A stretch of 64,000 nt of DNA from DASZVB01 sp035545855 (GCA_035545855.1 DASZXK010000155.1:1-64000), one strand, 5' to 3'. Shown: positions 51,039 to 61,010, counted from the first letter of the stretch. Made by a program: numbers and translations. The notes: generated by a model from the sequence alone, not told the origin.

Positions 51039-52523
51039 TCAGTCGAACACCGCGACGGGCGACGAGAACTCGCGCTTCGCCTCCGCGCAGAGGATCTGCA
51101 CCGCCTGACGACCGGAGAGCAGCGCCGGAGGAACTCCTCCTCCCGGCTCGACCCACTGCCCCGCCATGTAGAACGCGGCGAGCCCCGGCAGGGTCTTCTT
51201 CACGTGACCGAAGAACGCTTCCCCGTTCGGCATCCATCCCTCGAACGCGCCGCGGTAGGAGCGGGCCATGTGGAAGTACGTGAGGGGCGTCGCGACGTCC
51301 GTCATGCGGACGTTGCCCTTCACCTCGGGCACGTACGTCTCGATGTGCCGGAGGACCGTCTCGGCGACCGCGTCCTTCTCGGCCGTGTACCGGTGGCCGA
51401 GCCTCGCCCAGTGGGCGTAGTCGGTCTCGAGGATGGCCTGGATCACCGTGTGCCCGGGGGGAGCGAGCGACGGGTCGTCGTTGTAGACGCGGAGCCGGAG
51501 CACGTCGTTCTGGCGATCTCCGATGCGGAGCCGGGGAACGTGGTCGAGCACCAGCGTCGACGGCACGTGGGCGAGAGGAGCCGCGACGCCGTAGCTCGCG
51601 AGCACGATCGGGTCGAACAGCTTCCACGTCTCGAGGCGCCGCCGGACCTCGCTCGCGCCGTATTTTCCGCCGAGGAGGCGAAGCACCGTCTCCGGGGCGC
51701 TCGACGTCGAGATCACCCAGTCCGCCGGGATCTCCGTGCCGTCCGAGAGGCGCACGCCGGTGACCCGGTCCCGTTCGACGAGGATCTCGTCCACCGTCTC
51801 GTGGAGCCGAGTCTCGCCGCCGAGCCGCTCGTAGCGATCGATGAGCGCGTCGCGGAACCGCCGCGTTCCGCCGTCGGGGCGCGAGAGCTGCCCTGCCTCG
51901 AGGTACCCGAGGACCATGAGGAGAAAGAGGGCGGGCGCCTCGGCCGGCGCGAAGCGCCCGAGGACGCGACGAACCACGGGGCTCGTGAAGTTCTCCTCCA
52001 GCCACGTCCCCGCCGGCTTCCGGAAGTGGATCAGGGTCCCGAGCTGCTCCCGCATGCCCCACAGCATCCCGACGGATTCCCGGAAAGAGGCGAGCTCCGG
52101 CGGCTGGTCCATCGGCGGCCCGAGGACCGCGAGCGCGCGTGCCCCCTCGACCATCCGGAGGAGCTCGGCCTCGTCGCGGGGAGAGAGAGCGGCGAGCGCC
52201 CGCGCGAAGCCGTCGATGTCCTTCCCGAGCTCGACCGTGACGCCGGACTCGACGTCGCGGTAGGTCGCGAACCGGTCGAGCACGTGAACGGAGACGTCCG
52301 GCAAGATGCCGAGCTCCCGGTAGATGCGGTCGAATGGGCCGCCCGTCAGCCAGTGGATGCAGCCGTCGACGGTGTACGGACCGCGACTCCACGCCGTACA
52401 TACGCCGCCGAGGCCGAGGTTGTGCTCCACGATGGTCGTGCGGAGGCCGCTCGCGCGGCCGTAGCAACCCGCCGAGAGCCCAGCGAGGCCGCCCCCGACG
52501 ATGACGAGGTGATCACCTGGCAT
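51039..52523 (-). CDS. CrtI-like FAD-dependent oxidoreductase
   Basis: A 494-residue flavoprotein of the phytoene-desaturase/retinol-saturase group. The dinucleotide fold is at the N-terminus (VIVGGGLAGLSAGCYGRASG, then IVEHNLGLGGVC), and the C-terminal FAD contact is MAGQWVEPGGGVPPALLSGR. DGCIHWLTGGPFDRIY and LGRFAPAEAPALFLLM are typical of the bacterial subfamily often called phytoene desaturase family protein. No CrtB or CrtE gene lies nearby, so a carotenoid substrate is not supported by context. It is divergent from the 52782 lipoprotein gene by 258 bp. Confidence 0.88.
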   Translation of the reverse strand: MPGDHLVIVGGGLAGLSAGCYGRASGLRTTIVEHNLGLGGVCTAWSRGPYTVDGCIHWLTGGPFDRIYRELGILPDVSVHVLDRFATYRDVESGVTVELGKDIDGFARALAALSPRDEAELLRMVEGARALAVLGPPMDQPPELASFRESVGMLWGMREQLGTLIHFRKPAGTWLEENFTSPVVRRVLGRFAPAEAPALFLLMVLGYLEAGQLSRPDGGTRRFRDALIDRYERLGGETRLHETVDEILVERDRVTGVRLSDGTEIPADWVISTSSAPETVLRLLGGKYGASEVRRRLETWKLFDPIVLASYGVAAPLAHVPSTLVLDHVPRLRIGDRQNDVLRLRVYNDDPSLAPPGHTVIQAILETDYAHWARLGHRYTAEKDAVAETVLRHIETYVPEVKGNVRMTDVATPLTYFHMARSYRGAFEGWMPNGEAFFGHVKKTLPGLAAFYMAGQWVEPGGGVPPALLSGRQAVQILCAEAKREFSSPVAVFD

Positions 52524-52781
52524 GCGGCGCGTCCTCGCAAGGAGCGTGCTCGGCAGCAGATCGGGCGGTTCACCGACGAATTTCGACGCGGCTCACGCAG
52601 CGGGTGCACCGCGGTGAACGCGGTGCGCGATTCCGGCGGAACGGACCGAGCGCCAGCACCAACCCGGTTTCTCGCGCCTGCCCGTCACCGGCCGCGGACT
52701 CTAGCGCGCCTAACCGCGCGAGACCGTTCACGTCGCCACGGATGGTCGCGCCGGCCGGGGGTCGTCTGGTACTGAAACCGC

Positions 52782-54167
52782 ATGCTTCGCTTCACCGGTT
52801 CGCTTTCGTCCATCTTCGTGATCGTGTTCGCCGTCGCCTGCAGCGGCGGGACCAGTCATAGAAACGTTCCGCCGGGAGACGCCGGCCCCGACGGTGAAGG
52901 CGTCGGCGGCTCGGCGGGAGGAGGAGGCGCAGGCGGTAAGGGAGGAACGGCCGGGAACGGCGGAACGGCCGGAATCGGCGGAGGAAATGGCGGGACCGGC
53001 GGAGCCACCCCGGACGCGGGAACGACCGACGGACGGATCTCCGCGGAAGCGGGCACCGACGCGAGCACGACCGACGCGTCCGAACCCCCCGGAGACGGCG
53101 GGGCCGACGCCTCCTCGACCTTCGTCCCCGGCGTCGTCGGCGACGCGCTCCCGAGCCTCGCCGCGCCGGCGTGCCCCATCCGGCTCGCCGTCGACGCCGT
53201 GGGAACCCCATACGCCGCCTACGTGAACGCGACGAGCTCGCTCATCGAGGTGTCGAAGCTCACGGGAGCTTCGTGGAGCGCCGTCGGCGGCCCGACGATG
53301 ACGGGCACGTGGGCGTCGAGTCACTGCCACTCGCTCGCGCTCGAGCCGAACGGGAATCCCGTCGTCGCCTTCACGGACTTCGTCGCCGCGGGCCCGACGT
53401 ACCAGGTCGAGGTGCAGCGCTACACGGGGACCACGTGGGAGCCGCTCGGCGCGCCGTTCGCGTCGACGTACTACGTGAGCTGGAGCGAGATCGCGGCGGA
53501 TTCGTCCGGTCGCGTCGTTCTCGCGACGAGCTTCGCGTCCAGCGTGGACGTCCGTCGCTGGGACGACGTCGGGAAGACCTGGACGCCCCTCGGCACGCCG
53601 TTCTTCGGCGCACAGCAGCAGGTCGGGGAGGTGCACCTGACGCTGAAGCCCGACGGGAACCCGGTCGTCGCCTGGCTCGAGGGCACGGGCGGAAGCAACG
53701 CCGCCCGCCTCTACGCCGCCGAGTTCGACGGCGTCAACTGGACGACGCTCGGCGGCGCGATCGACTCCGTCCCCGACGCGACTCAGGGGCTCTCGCCCGC
53801 GAGCGTCGCGTGGGACGGCGCGCCGGTCGTCGCGTGGGCCAAGTGGCTGAGCGGACCGCGCGTGTTCGGTGTGAAGCGCTGGAACGGCTCGTCGTGGGCG
53901 GATCTCACGCCCCCGGCCGATCCGCTGCGCCAGCCGTTCCGAGTGGAGGTGCTCGCCGAAGCGGGGCATCTGACGATCGCGTGGGGCGAGGACGGGGACA
54001 CCCGCTTCCAGCAGTACGCGAGCGGAACCTGGGGCACGGCGACGTCCTTCCACTCCGGGAGCCTCCAGAAAGTCGCCTACCCGATGCTCGCCTCGGGCGG
54101 CGGACGCCTCTACATGTCGCACCAGGGCGCGGGCAACGACGGCTACGTGCTTCGCATGATCCCCTGA
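52782..54167 (+). CDS. Gly-rich propeller-type lipoprotein
   Basis: A 461-residue lipoprotein: MLRFTGSLSSIFVIVFAVAC lipobox, then SGGTSHRNVPP, about 80 residues of Gly/Ala/Asp low complexity, and a domain of repeated strands with a GNPVVAF-type pattern (EPNGNPVVAFTDFVAAG, KPDGNPVVAWLEGTGGS, WDGAPVVAWAKWLSGP), as in beta-propellers that display ligand sites. It shares its N-terminal cassette with the 48684 gene. No Cys-rich module is present. Function unknown; likely surface exposed. Confidence 0.75.
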   Translation: MLRFTGSLSSIFVIVFAVACSGGTSHRNVPPGDAGPDGEGVGGSAGGGGAGGKGGTAGNGGTAGIGGGNGGTGGATPDAGTTDGRISAEAGTDASTTDASEPPGDGGADASSTFVPGVVGDALPSLAAPACPIRLAVDAVGTPYAAYVNATSSLIEVSKLTGASWSAVGGPTMTGTWASSHCHSLALEPNGNPVVAFTDFVAAGPTYQVEVQRYTGTTWEPLGAPFASTYYVSWSEIAADSSGRVVLATSFASSVDVRRWDDVGKTWTPLGTPFFGAQQQVGEVHLTLKPDGNPVVAWLEGTGGSNAARLYAAEFDGVNWTTLGGAIDSVPDATQGLSPASVAWDGAPVVAWAKWLSGPRVFGVKRWNGSSWADLTPPADPLRQPFRVEVLAEAGHLTIAWGEDGDTRFQQYASGTWGTATSFHSGSLQKVAYPMLASGGGRLYMSHQGAGNDGYVLRMIP

Positions 54168-54198
54168 CCCGCGAGCGCGGCGAACGTCGCTCGCGCGC

Positions 54199-54669
54199 TC
54201 AACGACTCGGACGACCGATCCCGACGAGCGCGCGGTATGCGAGGAACATGCTCACGCGCCAGCGGACGATCATCCCGAACGCGAGCAGGAAGAAGAGCGA
54301 GCCGGTCTGCACCGTGCTCACGTGGTCTTCCACGTAGGAGCGCGCCACGAGCCGCACCGCGACGAGCCCGACCAGGATGAACAGGAACGCCGGCGACCGC
54401 TTCAGCATGACGACGTCCCCCTCCACCGTGAGCTCGGACGTCTTCATCAGCGGGTAGGAGAGGAAGAGCGCGCCGATCGCGAACGCGAGGACCGCCCAGG
54501 AGAGCGGGACTCGAGCCGGCGGGGCGAGGAACATGAGGAGGCCCGTGCTCATCCCGAGCGGCGGGATCACGATCTTCCTGAGGGTGACCGGGCGCTGCGT
54601 CTCGCGGATCCGCCAGGCCATGACGGCTGCGGCGCCGGCGAGCGAGCTGGCGAGGACGACGGGCGGCAC
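54199..54669 (-). CDS. CcdC-like membrane protein
   Basis: A 156-residue protein with four membrane helices. The family hallmarks are RKIVIPPLGMSTGLLMFLAP after the first helix, LSYPLMKTSELTVEGDVVML in the middle, and FGMIVRWRVSMFLAY near the end. Proteins of this type are annotated as cytochrome c biogenesis protein CcdC; their mechanism is unknown. It is convergent with the 52782 gene and divergent from the diiron gene at 54815. Confidence 0.82.
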   Translation of the reverse strand: MPPVVLASSLAGAAAVMAWRIRETQRPVTLRKIVIPPLGMSTGLLMFLAPPARVPLSWAVLAFAIGALFLSYPLMKTSELTVEGDVVMLKRSPAFLFILVGLVAVRLVARSYVEDHVSTVQTGSLFFLLAFGMIVRWRVSMFLAYRALVGIGRPSR

Positions 54670-54814
54670 GGCGCCTTCCTAGCATCGTTTCGGGCCACGC
54701 GGGGCCCCGGAAGGCGACGCCCCTGCCCCGCCCTCCCACCTGTTCACCCGCTCCCGCTGTCCCCGCGGTTCGGGGCGAGACAAGATCCGGGATCGTCCCC
54801 GGAGATACCCGAAC

Positions 54815-55780
54815 ATGTTCGAGCGACCGACGACGTTCCCTCCCTACGAGCTCCTGGACGAATGGGCGACCCGCGCCGGAGACAAGACCGAGCGCCTCGA
54901 GAAGCTCTACCACAACACGCGGGACTACTCCTGGGACCCGCGGACGGTGCTCGACGAGCTCGAGACGAAGCACGGCGGCATCCAGGTGCCCGAACACCTC
55001 CGGGAACCGCTCGGACACCTCTTCTCCGTGCTCCTCTGGGGCGAGCTCGCCGCGTGGAACATCGCCGCCGATCTCGCGCGCGAGCTGCCCGACGTGGACG
55101 CGAAGATGGCCGCGACGGGACAGGTCTTCGACGAGGCGCGCCATTTCACGGTGCTCCGCGAGTACTTCCGGCGGGCGAACATCCAGCTCCCGCGCATCAA
55201 CCCGTACGGCGAGCGCATGCTCCGGAAGATCCTGAACGCGCCGACGATCGTCGAGAAGCTCTACGGCATGCAGCTCACGGTGGAGAACATGGCGCTCGCG
55301 ATCTTCAAGCGGATCGCGGCCGCGAACGTGGAGCCCGTGCTGACCGACCTCCTCGAGTACATCGAGCGGGACGAGTCGCGCCACGTCGCGCTCGGGGTGC
55401 TCTACCTGCCGAAGCTCCTCGGACGCACCTCGGCGGTCGACCGCGCGCGGAACTTCGTCTTCAACTTCGAGCTGTTCCTGCTGACCGTGGGCGGCGGGGA
55501 GCTCCTCGACCCGCACCTCGTCGCGCTCGGGATCGATCACCGGATCCTGGGCGTCACCGTGTCGAAGCTCCACCAGCAGGTGACCCGCCGCATGGCCGAA
55601 GAGCAAGGCCTCCCGGAAGGGGAAGCGGTGCGAGGCGTGTACGGGCTCTCGGGGCGCCAGCACCAGCTCCTCACGGATTTCCTCCACCCCGTGGACCGGA
55701 GCCGCATGTCCCCGGCCGCGCGCCTCGCGCGCGGTGTGTTCCACGAGATCGCCGTCACCGGCGCGCGCCTGCTGCACTGA
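54815..55780 (+). CDS. Ferritin-like diiron-carboxylate protein
   Basis: A 321-residue soluble protein. Metal-ligand motifs of the ferritin/ribonucleotide-reductase-like fold are present twice: E77 (LLWGELAAW) and E107xxH110 (DEARHF), then E157 (TVENMA) and E187xxH190 (DESRHV). The helices between them have the normal length. It is not a desaturase of the classic acyl-ACP type by length or loops; AurF-like N-oxygenases and fatty-acyl oxygenases are possibilities. A sterol-desaturase-family gene follows on the same strand after 147 bp, so a lipid-linked oxidation is plausible. Confidence 0.8.
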   Translation: MFERPTTFPPYELLDEWATRAGDKTERLEKLYHNTRDYSWDPRTVLDELETKHGGIQVPEHLREPLGHLFSVLLWGELAAWNIAADLARELPDVDAKMAATGQVFDEARHFTVLREYFRRANIQLPRINPYGERMLRKILNAPTIVEKLYGMQLTVENMALAIFKRIAAANVEPVLTDLLEYIERDESRHVALGVLYLPKLLGRTSAVDRARNFVFNFELFLLTVGGGELLDPHLVALGIDHRILGVTVSKLHQQVTRRMAEEQGLPEGEAVRGVYGLSGRQHQLLTDFLHPVDRSRMSPAARLARGVFHEIAVTGARLLH

Positions 55781-55927
55781 AACGCGCCGACGGCCGGCCG
55801 GCGCTCGATCGAGGGCGCTGCGCAAATCACGTACACCCGCGTCGCTCGCGAACCGCCGCGGGGGTCAGAGAACCGTCAGGGAACGGTCAAGCTCCGGAGC
55901 GCGGCGCGCGGCCACATTCGAAGGGCG

Positions 55928-56821
55928 ATGAACGAGCTCCTTCGCCTTCGACTCGAACCGCGGATGCTGGTCCTCGCCACGCTGGCGATCGTCTCGTTCT
56001 TCGTCCTTCGATGGGCGGTCTCCGCGCTCGAGCGCGCCGGACGTCTCGGCGAGGTGACGGCCTCGCGGCGAAGCGCCGTGACGGATCTCGGCTACCTCGT
56101 GATCGGCCCGGCGACGGAGATCCTCGTCCGGACGGGCACGGCGTTCGCCGTCGCCGCCTGCGCGCTCCTCGTGGGAGAGCGCGTCGGTCCCGGGATCCTC
56201 CACGGCTTCGGTCCGGTCATGCGACAGCCGCGGTGGGCGATCCTCCTGGAGATGCTCCTCCTCAGCGACTTTACGTACTACTGGACGCATCGCGCGGCGC
56301 ACACGCTGCCGTTCCTCTGGCGGTTCCACGCGGTGCACCACTCCACGAAGCACCTCCGCTGGAGCTCGGCGCTCCGGGCGCATCCGGCGGAAGCGTACGT
56401 CCATTTCGTGAACGTGATTCCCCTCTTCCTGTTCGGCTTCCCGATCGATGCTTTCTTCGAACTCTCCCCGATCATCACGTTCTACGCGCTCTTCATCCAC
56501 GCGAACTCGAACTTCGCGGTACGCCGACTCGCCTGGATCATGAACAGCCCGCGGAACCACGCCTGGCACCACGCGCTCGACATCACGGACGGCACGAAGA
56601 ACTTCTCGGGCTTCTTTCCGCTCTTCGACGCCATCTTCGGCACGTACAAGCTCCCGGATCACCGCCCGGACGCGCTCGGGATGGACGACGAGGCCATGCC
56701 GGAGACGTGCCTCGAGCAGATCGTCCATCCCTTCGCGGCAAGGGCGGACGGCGCGGAGCCGGACGGCGAACGCGATCTGGACGCCACCAAGGCGCCGAGC
56801 TGGGCCGGCTCGCACGGCTGA
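55928..56821 (+). CDS. Sterol desaturase / fatty-acid hydroxylase family protein
   Basis: A 297-residue integral-membrane oxygenase with four or more helices. The eight-His diiron site is complete: H121xxxH125 (HRAAH), H134xxH137H138 (HAVHH), and H211xxH214H215 (HAWHH). ALFIHANSNF adds a further His typical of the family. Such enzymes hydroxylate or desaturate sterols, carotenoids or fatty acids using O2. It pairs with the diiron protein upstream. The last 35 residues are a polar tail without known motifs. Confidence 0.92.
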   Translation: MNELLRLRLEPRMLVLATLAIVSFFVLRWAVSALERAGRLGEVTASRRSAVTDLGYLVIGPATEILVRTGTAFAVAACALLVGERVGPGILHGFGPVMRQPRWAILLEMLLLSDFTYYWTHRAAHTLPFLWRFHAVHHSTKHLRWSSALRAHPAEAYVHFVNVIPLFLFGFPIDAFFELSPIITFYALFIHANSNFAVRRLAWIMNSPRNHAWHHALDITDGTKNFSGFFPLFDAIFGTYKLPDHRPDALGMDDEAMPETCLEQIVHPFAARADGAEPDGERDLDATKAPSWAGSHG

Positions 56822-56886
56822 AGGCGCGCTTCGCGCACGTGGGGGGCGTTGTGGGGCCGCGCGGGCGAGCGTAGGATTTCCGTCTC

Positions 56887-57990
56887 ATGCGCTTCCTTCC
56901 GGGCTCCGTCCTCGCCGTCGTGCTCCTCTCCGCGTGCTCGTCGGACACGGAATCGAACGCTGCGGCGCCGTCCGCGGGCGGCTCGGACCCGGGAACCGGC
57001 GGTGACCAGTCGGCAAGCGGAGGCTCGGCCGGGCACGGGGGAACCAGCGGCGGAGGCTCCGGCGGCTCGAGCACCGGGGGCGTCTCCCCGGGTGGCGTAG
57101 GAAATGCGGGCACCGCAGGAGCGTCGGGGGGGAGCGGGACGGACGGCGGCGGGACGCCCGATTCCTCGACGGGGTCCGGCGCGGACGGTGGCGCGACCCC
57201 GGACTCCGGCGCGCCCGTTCTTCCCTGCGGCACCGACTGCTCGGAGCTCGACGGCGACTGCACCGTGGGCGTCTGCGACGCGGACGCCGGCACTTGCTCG
57301 GCCCAGCCGAAGAACGAAGGCGGAAATTGCGACGACCGGAATCCCTGCGTCGGCGGGACGACGTGCGCGTCGGGCGTTTGCGGAGGCGGCGCGCCGACCT
57401 GCGCTCTCCCGACGGGCATCGGTTTCGGCACGCCGACGGACGCGGACGTCGTCGGAGCGAAGTCCGGAGACTTCAGCGACGCCTGTCCCGCAGGGCAGCT
57501 CCTGATCGGGTGGGGGGGCACGTACACGCAGAGCGGCGGGGGCGCGACGCTCTTCTACCTGGCGTCCGCCAAAGGAGAGTGCGCGACGCCTTCACTCGAA
57601 TGGAGCATCGCGGACGAGGCGTACGTCGCGACGGCGTCGGGCACGTCGTTCCTCCCGCCCCGTGGCACGGACTTCTTCGCGACGTACCACTCCATCTGCC
57701 CGGTGGACGAGTTCGTCGTGGGCGTCTCCGGGCACGGCTACGGCGGAGGCGCCGTCGTCGGTCTGGACGTGAGCTGCGCGCGGCTCCTCGTTCGCTACGA
57801 CGCGGGCACGTGGAAGCTCGAGGTCGGCACGCCGGAGGAGCTCCCGACCGCGTTCAAGACCTTCTTCTACGATACCTCGTACGCGGGACAGTGCCCGGCG
57901 GGAGAGCTCGCCGTCGGGCAGCACGGCGGGAACTACGGGAACGTCGTCGGCGGTCTCGGCGTGTCCTGCGCGGCTCCGTCGCTGAACTAG
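56887..57990 (+). CDS. Gly-rich lipoprotein with Cys module
   Basis: A 367-residue lipoprotein (MRFLPGSVLAVVLLSAC, Cys17). After a 90-residue Gly/Ser linker comes a Cys module (CGTDCSELDGDCTVGVCD, then CDDRNPCVGGTTCASGVC) and a 200-residue domain with two similar segments: FSDACPAGQLLIGWGGTYTQ and YAGQCPAGELAVGQHGGNYG. They look like a repeated small fold closed by disulfides. No enzyme motif was seen. It is likely to be a surface protein of the same general build as 45093. Confidence 0.7.
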   Translation: MRFLPGSVLAVVLLSACSSDTESNAAAPSAGGSDPGTGGDQSASGGSAGHGGTSGGGSGGSSTGGVSPGGVGNAGTAGASGGSGTDGGGTPDSSTGSGADGGATPDSGAPVLPCGTDCSELDGDCTVGVCDADAGTCSAQPKNEGGNCDDRNPCVGGTTCASGVCGGGAPTCALPTGIGFGTPTDADVVGAKSGDFSDACPAGQLLIGWGGTYTQSGGGATLFYLASAKGECATPSLEWSIADEAYVATASGTSFLPPRGTDFFATYHSICPVDEFVVGVSGHGYGGGAVVGLDVSCARLLVRYDAGTWKLEVGTPEELPTAFKTFFYDTSYAGQCPAGELAVGQHGGNYGNVVGGLGVSCAAPSLN

Positions 57991-58038
57991 CCTCACGACG
58001 GGCAGGCGACCTCCGAGCTAGGATTCCCGTCGCCGTCG

Positions 58039-59088
58039 ATGGACTCCTCTCTCGTCTCGCCGCCCTCGCTCGATGCGTCGGTGGGCGTTTCCCTCGTTCG
58101 CTCCATCGTGCAGGAGTTCGAGCGCACGGGTCTCGACGCGGAGCGGCTCCTCTCGGACGCCTCCGTGCCGGCGTCGATCCTGGACGACCCGTACGCACGC
58201 CTGGATCTCGCGCGGTATCGCGATCTCCAGCGTCTGGCGCTGGCGAAGAGCGGGGACCCGGCGTTCGGCCTCTCCATGGGCGAGCACGCTTCCCTCGGCG
58301 CGTTCGGCATCGTCGGGCACATGGTGATGCACTGCCGCTCGCTCAGGCAGGCTCTGGATCTGTGCGCTCGCTACTACCTGCTCGTCGCGGACGCGGACGC
58401 GCCCCGCTACTCCGAGCGAAACGGCGAGGTGACGCTCGCCTACGAGTACCTCCGCGGGACGGACGAAGCCTGCAACCGGATGCGCGCGGAGTTCGGCCTC
58501 ACGCGCCTCGTGCTCACGGCTCGCACGCTCCTGAACCAGGACATCGTCGTTCGTCGCGCGACGTTCGAACATCCGGCGCCCGAGTACGCGGCGAGGTACG
58601 TGCGCACGTTCGGTCCCGACGTCCGTTTCGGCGAGCCGCGCACGACGCTCGTCTTCCCGGGCGCCGTCCTGGACACTCGGCTCCTCCACCACGACGAGGG
58701 CGTGCTCTCCGCCCTGCGAGATCAGGCCGATCGCATGCTCGCCGAGCTCGGCGAACCGGGGACGTTCGCCCGGAAGCTCCGGCGGGCGGTGCAAGCGTCG
58801 CTTCCCGGCGTCCCTCCGGACGGGGAGGCCCTCGCACGGAAGCTCGGCGTCAGCGGTCGCTCGCTCCGGCGTCTCCTGCGTCAGGAGGGGCACACGGTGC
58901 AGTCGGTCGTCGCGGAGGCCCTCCGAGACGCCGCGTTCTCGCTCCTCGCCGATCCGGCGGTGACGATCCAGGACGCCGCGCATCGTCTCGGCTTTTCCGA
59001 ACCGAGCGCCTTTCACCGCGCCTTCAAGCGGTGGACGGGAATCACTCCCGCCGAATGGCGGAAGAAGCAAGACGCCCGGCTCCCATGA
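58039..59088 (+). CDS. AraC-family regulator, paralog of the 30602 gene
   Basis: 349 residues. The N-terminus (about 1-220) is the same ligand-binding type as in the 30602 gene, with LSDASVPASILDDPYARLDL and EHASLGAFGIVGHMVMHCRS. The C-terminal HTH has LARKLGVSGRSLRRLLRQEG and HRLGFSEPSAFHRAFKRWTG. It starts 48 bases after the Gly-rich lipoprotein stop on the same strand. Its stop is one base from the end of the convergent propeller gene. Target and ligand unknown. Confidence 0.92.
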   Translation: MDSSLVSPPSLDASVGVSLVRSIVQEFERTGLDAERLLSDASVPASILDDPYARLDLARYRDLQRLALAKSGDPAFGLSMGEHASLGAFGIVGHMVMHCRSLRQALDLCARYYLLVADADAPRYSERNGEVTLAYEYLRGTDEACNRMRAEFGLTRLVLTARTLLNQDIVVRRATFEHPAPEYAARYVRTFGPDVRFGEPRTTLVFPGAVLDTRLLHHDEGVLSALRDQADRMLAELGEPGTFARKLRRAVQASLPGVPPDGEALARKLGVSGRSLRRLLRQEGHTVQSVVAEALRDAAFSLLADPAVTIQDAAHRLGFSEPSAFHRAFKRWTGITPAEWRKKQDARLP

Positions 59089-59089
59089 A

Positions 59090-60838
59090 TCAGAGCGCGC
59101 AGTGCGCTCCGCCCGTCGCGAGCGCCGAGAGCGCGCAATCGCCGTAGCACGCGAAGTCGTCCGCGCACTGCGAGAGACAGGCGTCCCGGCTCGACTCCGC
59201 TTCGGCCCCGACGCAGTCTCCGCAGCGCGCCGTCATCGTCGTGTGGGCCTGGAGGCACCGGCTGAGGCACGGTCCGACGTGCCCGATGACGTCCGTCACG
59301 CACGTACCGGCGAGGCACCCGAGGAGCACCGAGGCGCCGCCGTCGGTCGTCGCGAGGAGGTTTTCGAGGTCCCCGGGGCTGCACGCGGGACCGCTCGCCG
59401 AGGCCCCCGCGTCGGCCGGAGCCGTCGCGGAGAGCAGGGACACGACGCGCTCCGGCATGCGGGCGAGGCGACTCCGCTGGGGGAACTTCCCGACCGGGAT
59501 CACCTTCTTCTCTTGCCCCGTCGCGTAGTCGACGACCGAGACGGCGTCGTCGCCGGAGAGCGAGACGAAGCACTCGGTGCCGTCGGGGCTCGTCGTCGCC
59601 CAGTAGGGAACCATGCCGACGTCCACCTGGTGCTCCACTTCCATCGTCTCGGTCGAGACGATCTGCACGGTGTTGTCGATCGTGCCGCAGTCGCAGAGGT
59701 GCTTGCCGTCTCCGGAGAGCGCGAGCCCGTGGTGGGCGGAGTCGTGCGGGTACTCGTCGTACGTGGCGTAGGTGGAGAGCGCGAAGCTCGAGAGCGGCTG
59801 ATCGCTCCGGGCGAGCTCCTTCTTCGCGCCCATGTCGTACTTCACGACGCCGTTCAGGTAGGAGAGCTGCGTGTAGAGGATCTTCTCGTCCGCGGAGAGC
59901 ACGTTCGGGCGGATCCCGAAGTCGAAGATCCACTTGTCCACGACCTGAAGGGTCCGAGCGTCCACCTTGACGAGCCAGCGGTCCCCCTTCTGCGTGTTGT
60001 TCGCGTAGGTGACGGCGTCGTACCCGACGTTCCCGATGCTGCTGTTGTAGATGAACTTCCCGTCGTGGGAGTAGTCGTTCTGGTGCGGGTAGTAGCCCGT
60101 CTGGAAGGACCCCGTGATCTTCCCGGTCTTCGTGTCGAGCACGTCCGCGACGCGGGACGTGCCGGTGGCGGAGACGACGATCTGGCTTCCGTCCGGCGAG
60201 ATCGCCGCGTGGTCCGCCTTCGGGCTCTCCACGAACGTGCGCCAGAGGCGCGGGTGGCCCGCTCGCGAGAGGTCGAACGCCGCCACGTCGCCGAGGTTCG
60301 AGCGGGACACGTAGAGCACGCTGCCGTCCGGCGAGAGGAACACGTCGTCCACGAACCGGTCCCCGCCCGACGGCTCGAAGTGATGGAGGAGCTGCGCGTT
60401 CTTGACGACGGGATACGCGATGGCGCGCACGAGGTCGCCGTTGATGGCGGCCATGACCTCGTCCTCGTCCGGAAGCACGTCGACCGTCCCGAGCACGTCG
60501 TACGTCCGTGCGTCGACGACGCTCACCGTCGCCGCCACGCTGTTCCCGACGAGGAGCACGTCCCGCATCGCGTTCGGATCGCGGGATTCTCCGGAGCCGC
60601 CCGCACCGGCACCGCCACCCGTTGCCGGCCCGACGCCGCCCGGGGCCCCGCCCGGAGACACGGTCGCGCCGCCCGCACCGGCGCTGCTCCCGCCGGTCGC
60701 GCCGCCGCCGGTCCCGCTCCCGGTCTCTCCGAGCTGCCCGCCACTCGATGAATCCGCCCCGCTCGCGCACGCCGGCGTCACCATCCCGAGCGCCGCGAGG
60801 GCGAGAAGCGCGTTTCGTCCGATCGTCCCTGCGAACAT
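59090..60838 (-). CDS. YVTN-type beta-propeller lipoprotein
   Basis: A 582-residue lipoprotein (MFAGTIGRNALLALAALGMV, Cys24). A Gly-rich linker (about 30-85) precedes a seven-bladed YncE/YVTN-like propeller with blades such as DVLLVGNSVAATVSVVDART, PDGSVLYVSRSNLGDVAAFD, SPDGSQIVVSATGTSRVADV and SPDGTECFVSLSGDDAVSVV. The C-terminal 80 residues form a compact Cys-rich module (CLAGTCVTDVIGHVGPC, CSQCADDFACYGDC style). These proteins often bind peptides or metal cofactors on the cell surface. Confidence 0.85.
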   Translation of the reverse strand: MFAGTIGRNALLALAALGMVTPACASGADSSSGGQLGETGSGTGGGATGGSSAGAGGATVSPGGAPGGVGPATGGGAGAGGSGESRDPNAMRDVLLVGNSVAATVSVVDARTYDVLGTVDVLPDEDEVMAAINGDLVRAIAYPVVKNAQLLHHFEPSGGDRFVDDVFLSPDGSVLYVSRSNLGDVAAFDLSRAGHPRLWRTFVESPKADHAAISPDGSQIVVSATGTSRVADVLDTKTGKITGSFQTGYYPHQNDYSHDGKFIYNSSIGNVGYDAVTYANNTQKGDRWLVKVDARTLQVVDKWIFDFGIRPNVLSADEKILYTQLSYLNGVVKYDMGAKKELARSDQPLSSFALSTYATYDEYPHDSAHHGLALSGDGKHLCDCGTIDNTVQIVSTETMEVEHQVDVGMVPYWATTSPDGTECFVSLSGDDAVSVVDYATGQEKKVIPVGKFPQRSRLARMPERVVSLLSATAPADAGASASGPACSPGDLENLLATTDGGASVLLGCLAGTCVTDVIGHVGPCLSRCLQAHTTMTARCGDCVGAEAESSRDACLSQCADDFACYGDCALSALATGGAHCAL

Positions 60839-61010
60839 GCTGCCTGACTCCGATTGCCGCCGGACCGCGTGTCGATTCGCGGTCCGAACGCTGTGTCGGA
60901 GGCAGCGGGAGACGTGCTGAGAGGCGCCGGGGCTCGGTCAATCCATTGGCCAGGACGGTCAATCAGCCCGGCGCGGCGCCCGGGTCTTGCGCAATTTCCG
61001 AACACGCGTC

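Noticed and set aside
54322..56874. An 850-codon plus-strand frame covering the CcdC, diiron and sterol desaturase genes
   Set aside because: It runs in a different frame from the two plus-strand enzymes and opposite the CcdC-like gene; it is Arg/Pro/Ala low-complexity.
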